A DNA stretch of 6,658 bases, taken from contig SUUF01000023.1 of assembly GCA_015062635.1 (NCBI GenBank), positions 1-6,658 of the forward strand, read 5' to 3'. Source of the DNA: Coriobacteriaceae bacterium. Lineage in GTDB: Bacteria > Actinomycetota > Coriobacteriia > Coriobacteriales > Eggerthellaceae. Of this stretch, positions 6,639-6,658 are shown in pieces. Made by a program: the position numbers and the translations under genes. Every line of letters starts with the position of its first letter. Within the stretch, counting starts at the first letter, position 1. The notes under the pieces were generated by a model. The model was not told the DNA's origin. It saw only the letters and a program-made list of their open reading frames with translations, and did not search any database.

Positions 6639-6658
6639 ATGAGTCGGAGGAACGTCCT
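6638..6658 (-). repeat. Palindromic repeat element, copy 4, partial and apparently inverted
   Basis: AATGAGTCGGAGG then AACGTCCT up to the window end. Its first A is the last base of the carB TGA stop codon. It matches the reverse complement of copy 1 at 20 of 21 bases, against 18 of 21 in the direct orientation. The deciding difference is the loop, ACG instead of CGT. AGGA and TCCT still pair across the loop; the distal arm lies outside the window. In this position a full hairpin could protect the mRNA 3' end or help termination (inference). Confidence 0.7.

Overview
The window carries a compact glutamine-centred nucleotide operon from a GC-rich (roughly 60% by eye) bacterium. The 5' end of a type III glutamine synthetase gene (glnN) runs leftward off the window. 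Diverging from it, three genes read rightward: purF (glutamine PRPP amidotransferase, first committed step of purine synthesis), carA and carB (small and large subunits of carbamoyl phosphate synthetase, feeding pyrimidines and arginine). The protein features (Fe-S type PurF with a propeptide, type III GS, Bacillus/actinobacterial-like CarB tail) and the base composition fit a high-GC Gram-positive anaerobe. Coriobacteriia/Eggerthellaceae would be my guess, but this is recall-based inference, not proof.

Layout: 1-386 minus, glnN N-terminal 128 codons (3' end outside). 387-585, a 199-nt divergent intergenic region holding both ribosome binding sites, three CGAAACGT-like direct repeats and a small GC hairpin. 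586-2079 plus, purF. 2083-3369 plus, carA, 3 nt after purF with its Shine-Dalgarno sequence inside the end of purF. 3402-6638 plus, carB, 32 nt after carA. 6639-6658, start of the region beyond carB, cut by the window end. All four proteins make or consume glutamine: GS III synthesises it, PurF and CarA hydrolyse it for ammonia, and CarA passes that ammonia to CarB. No catalytic residue that I checked is missing.

The enzymes are conventional, but a short palindromic repeat is scattered through them. A 31-nt element with arms ATGAGTCGGAGGA / TCCTTCGACTCAT occurs near the 3' end of purF (2020-2050) and inside carA (3094-3124). Both copies have the same orientation and the same reading frame, encoding (N/D)ESEDVPxxH. 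The carA copy lies within a loop that is 21 residues longer than in E. coli CarA. A further half-copy starts exactly at the carB stop codon (6638-6658, cut by the window end) and matches the element better in the inverted orientation. A diverged look-alike (VESEDIPPAH) sits in the linker between the two halves of CarB (5043-5073). This resembles the in-frame, protein-coding palindromic elements known from Rickettsia (RPE) and is the most novel signal here.
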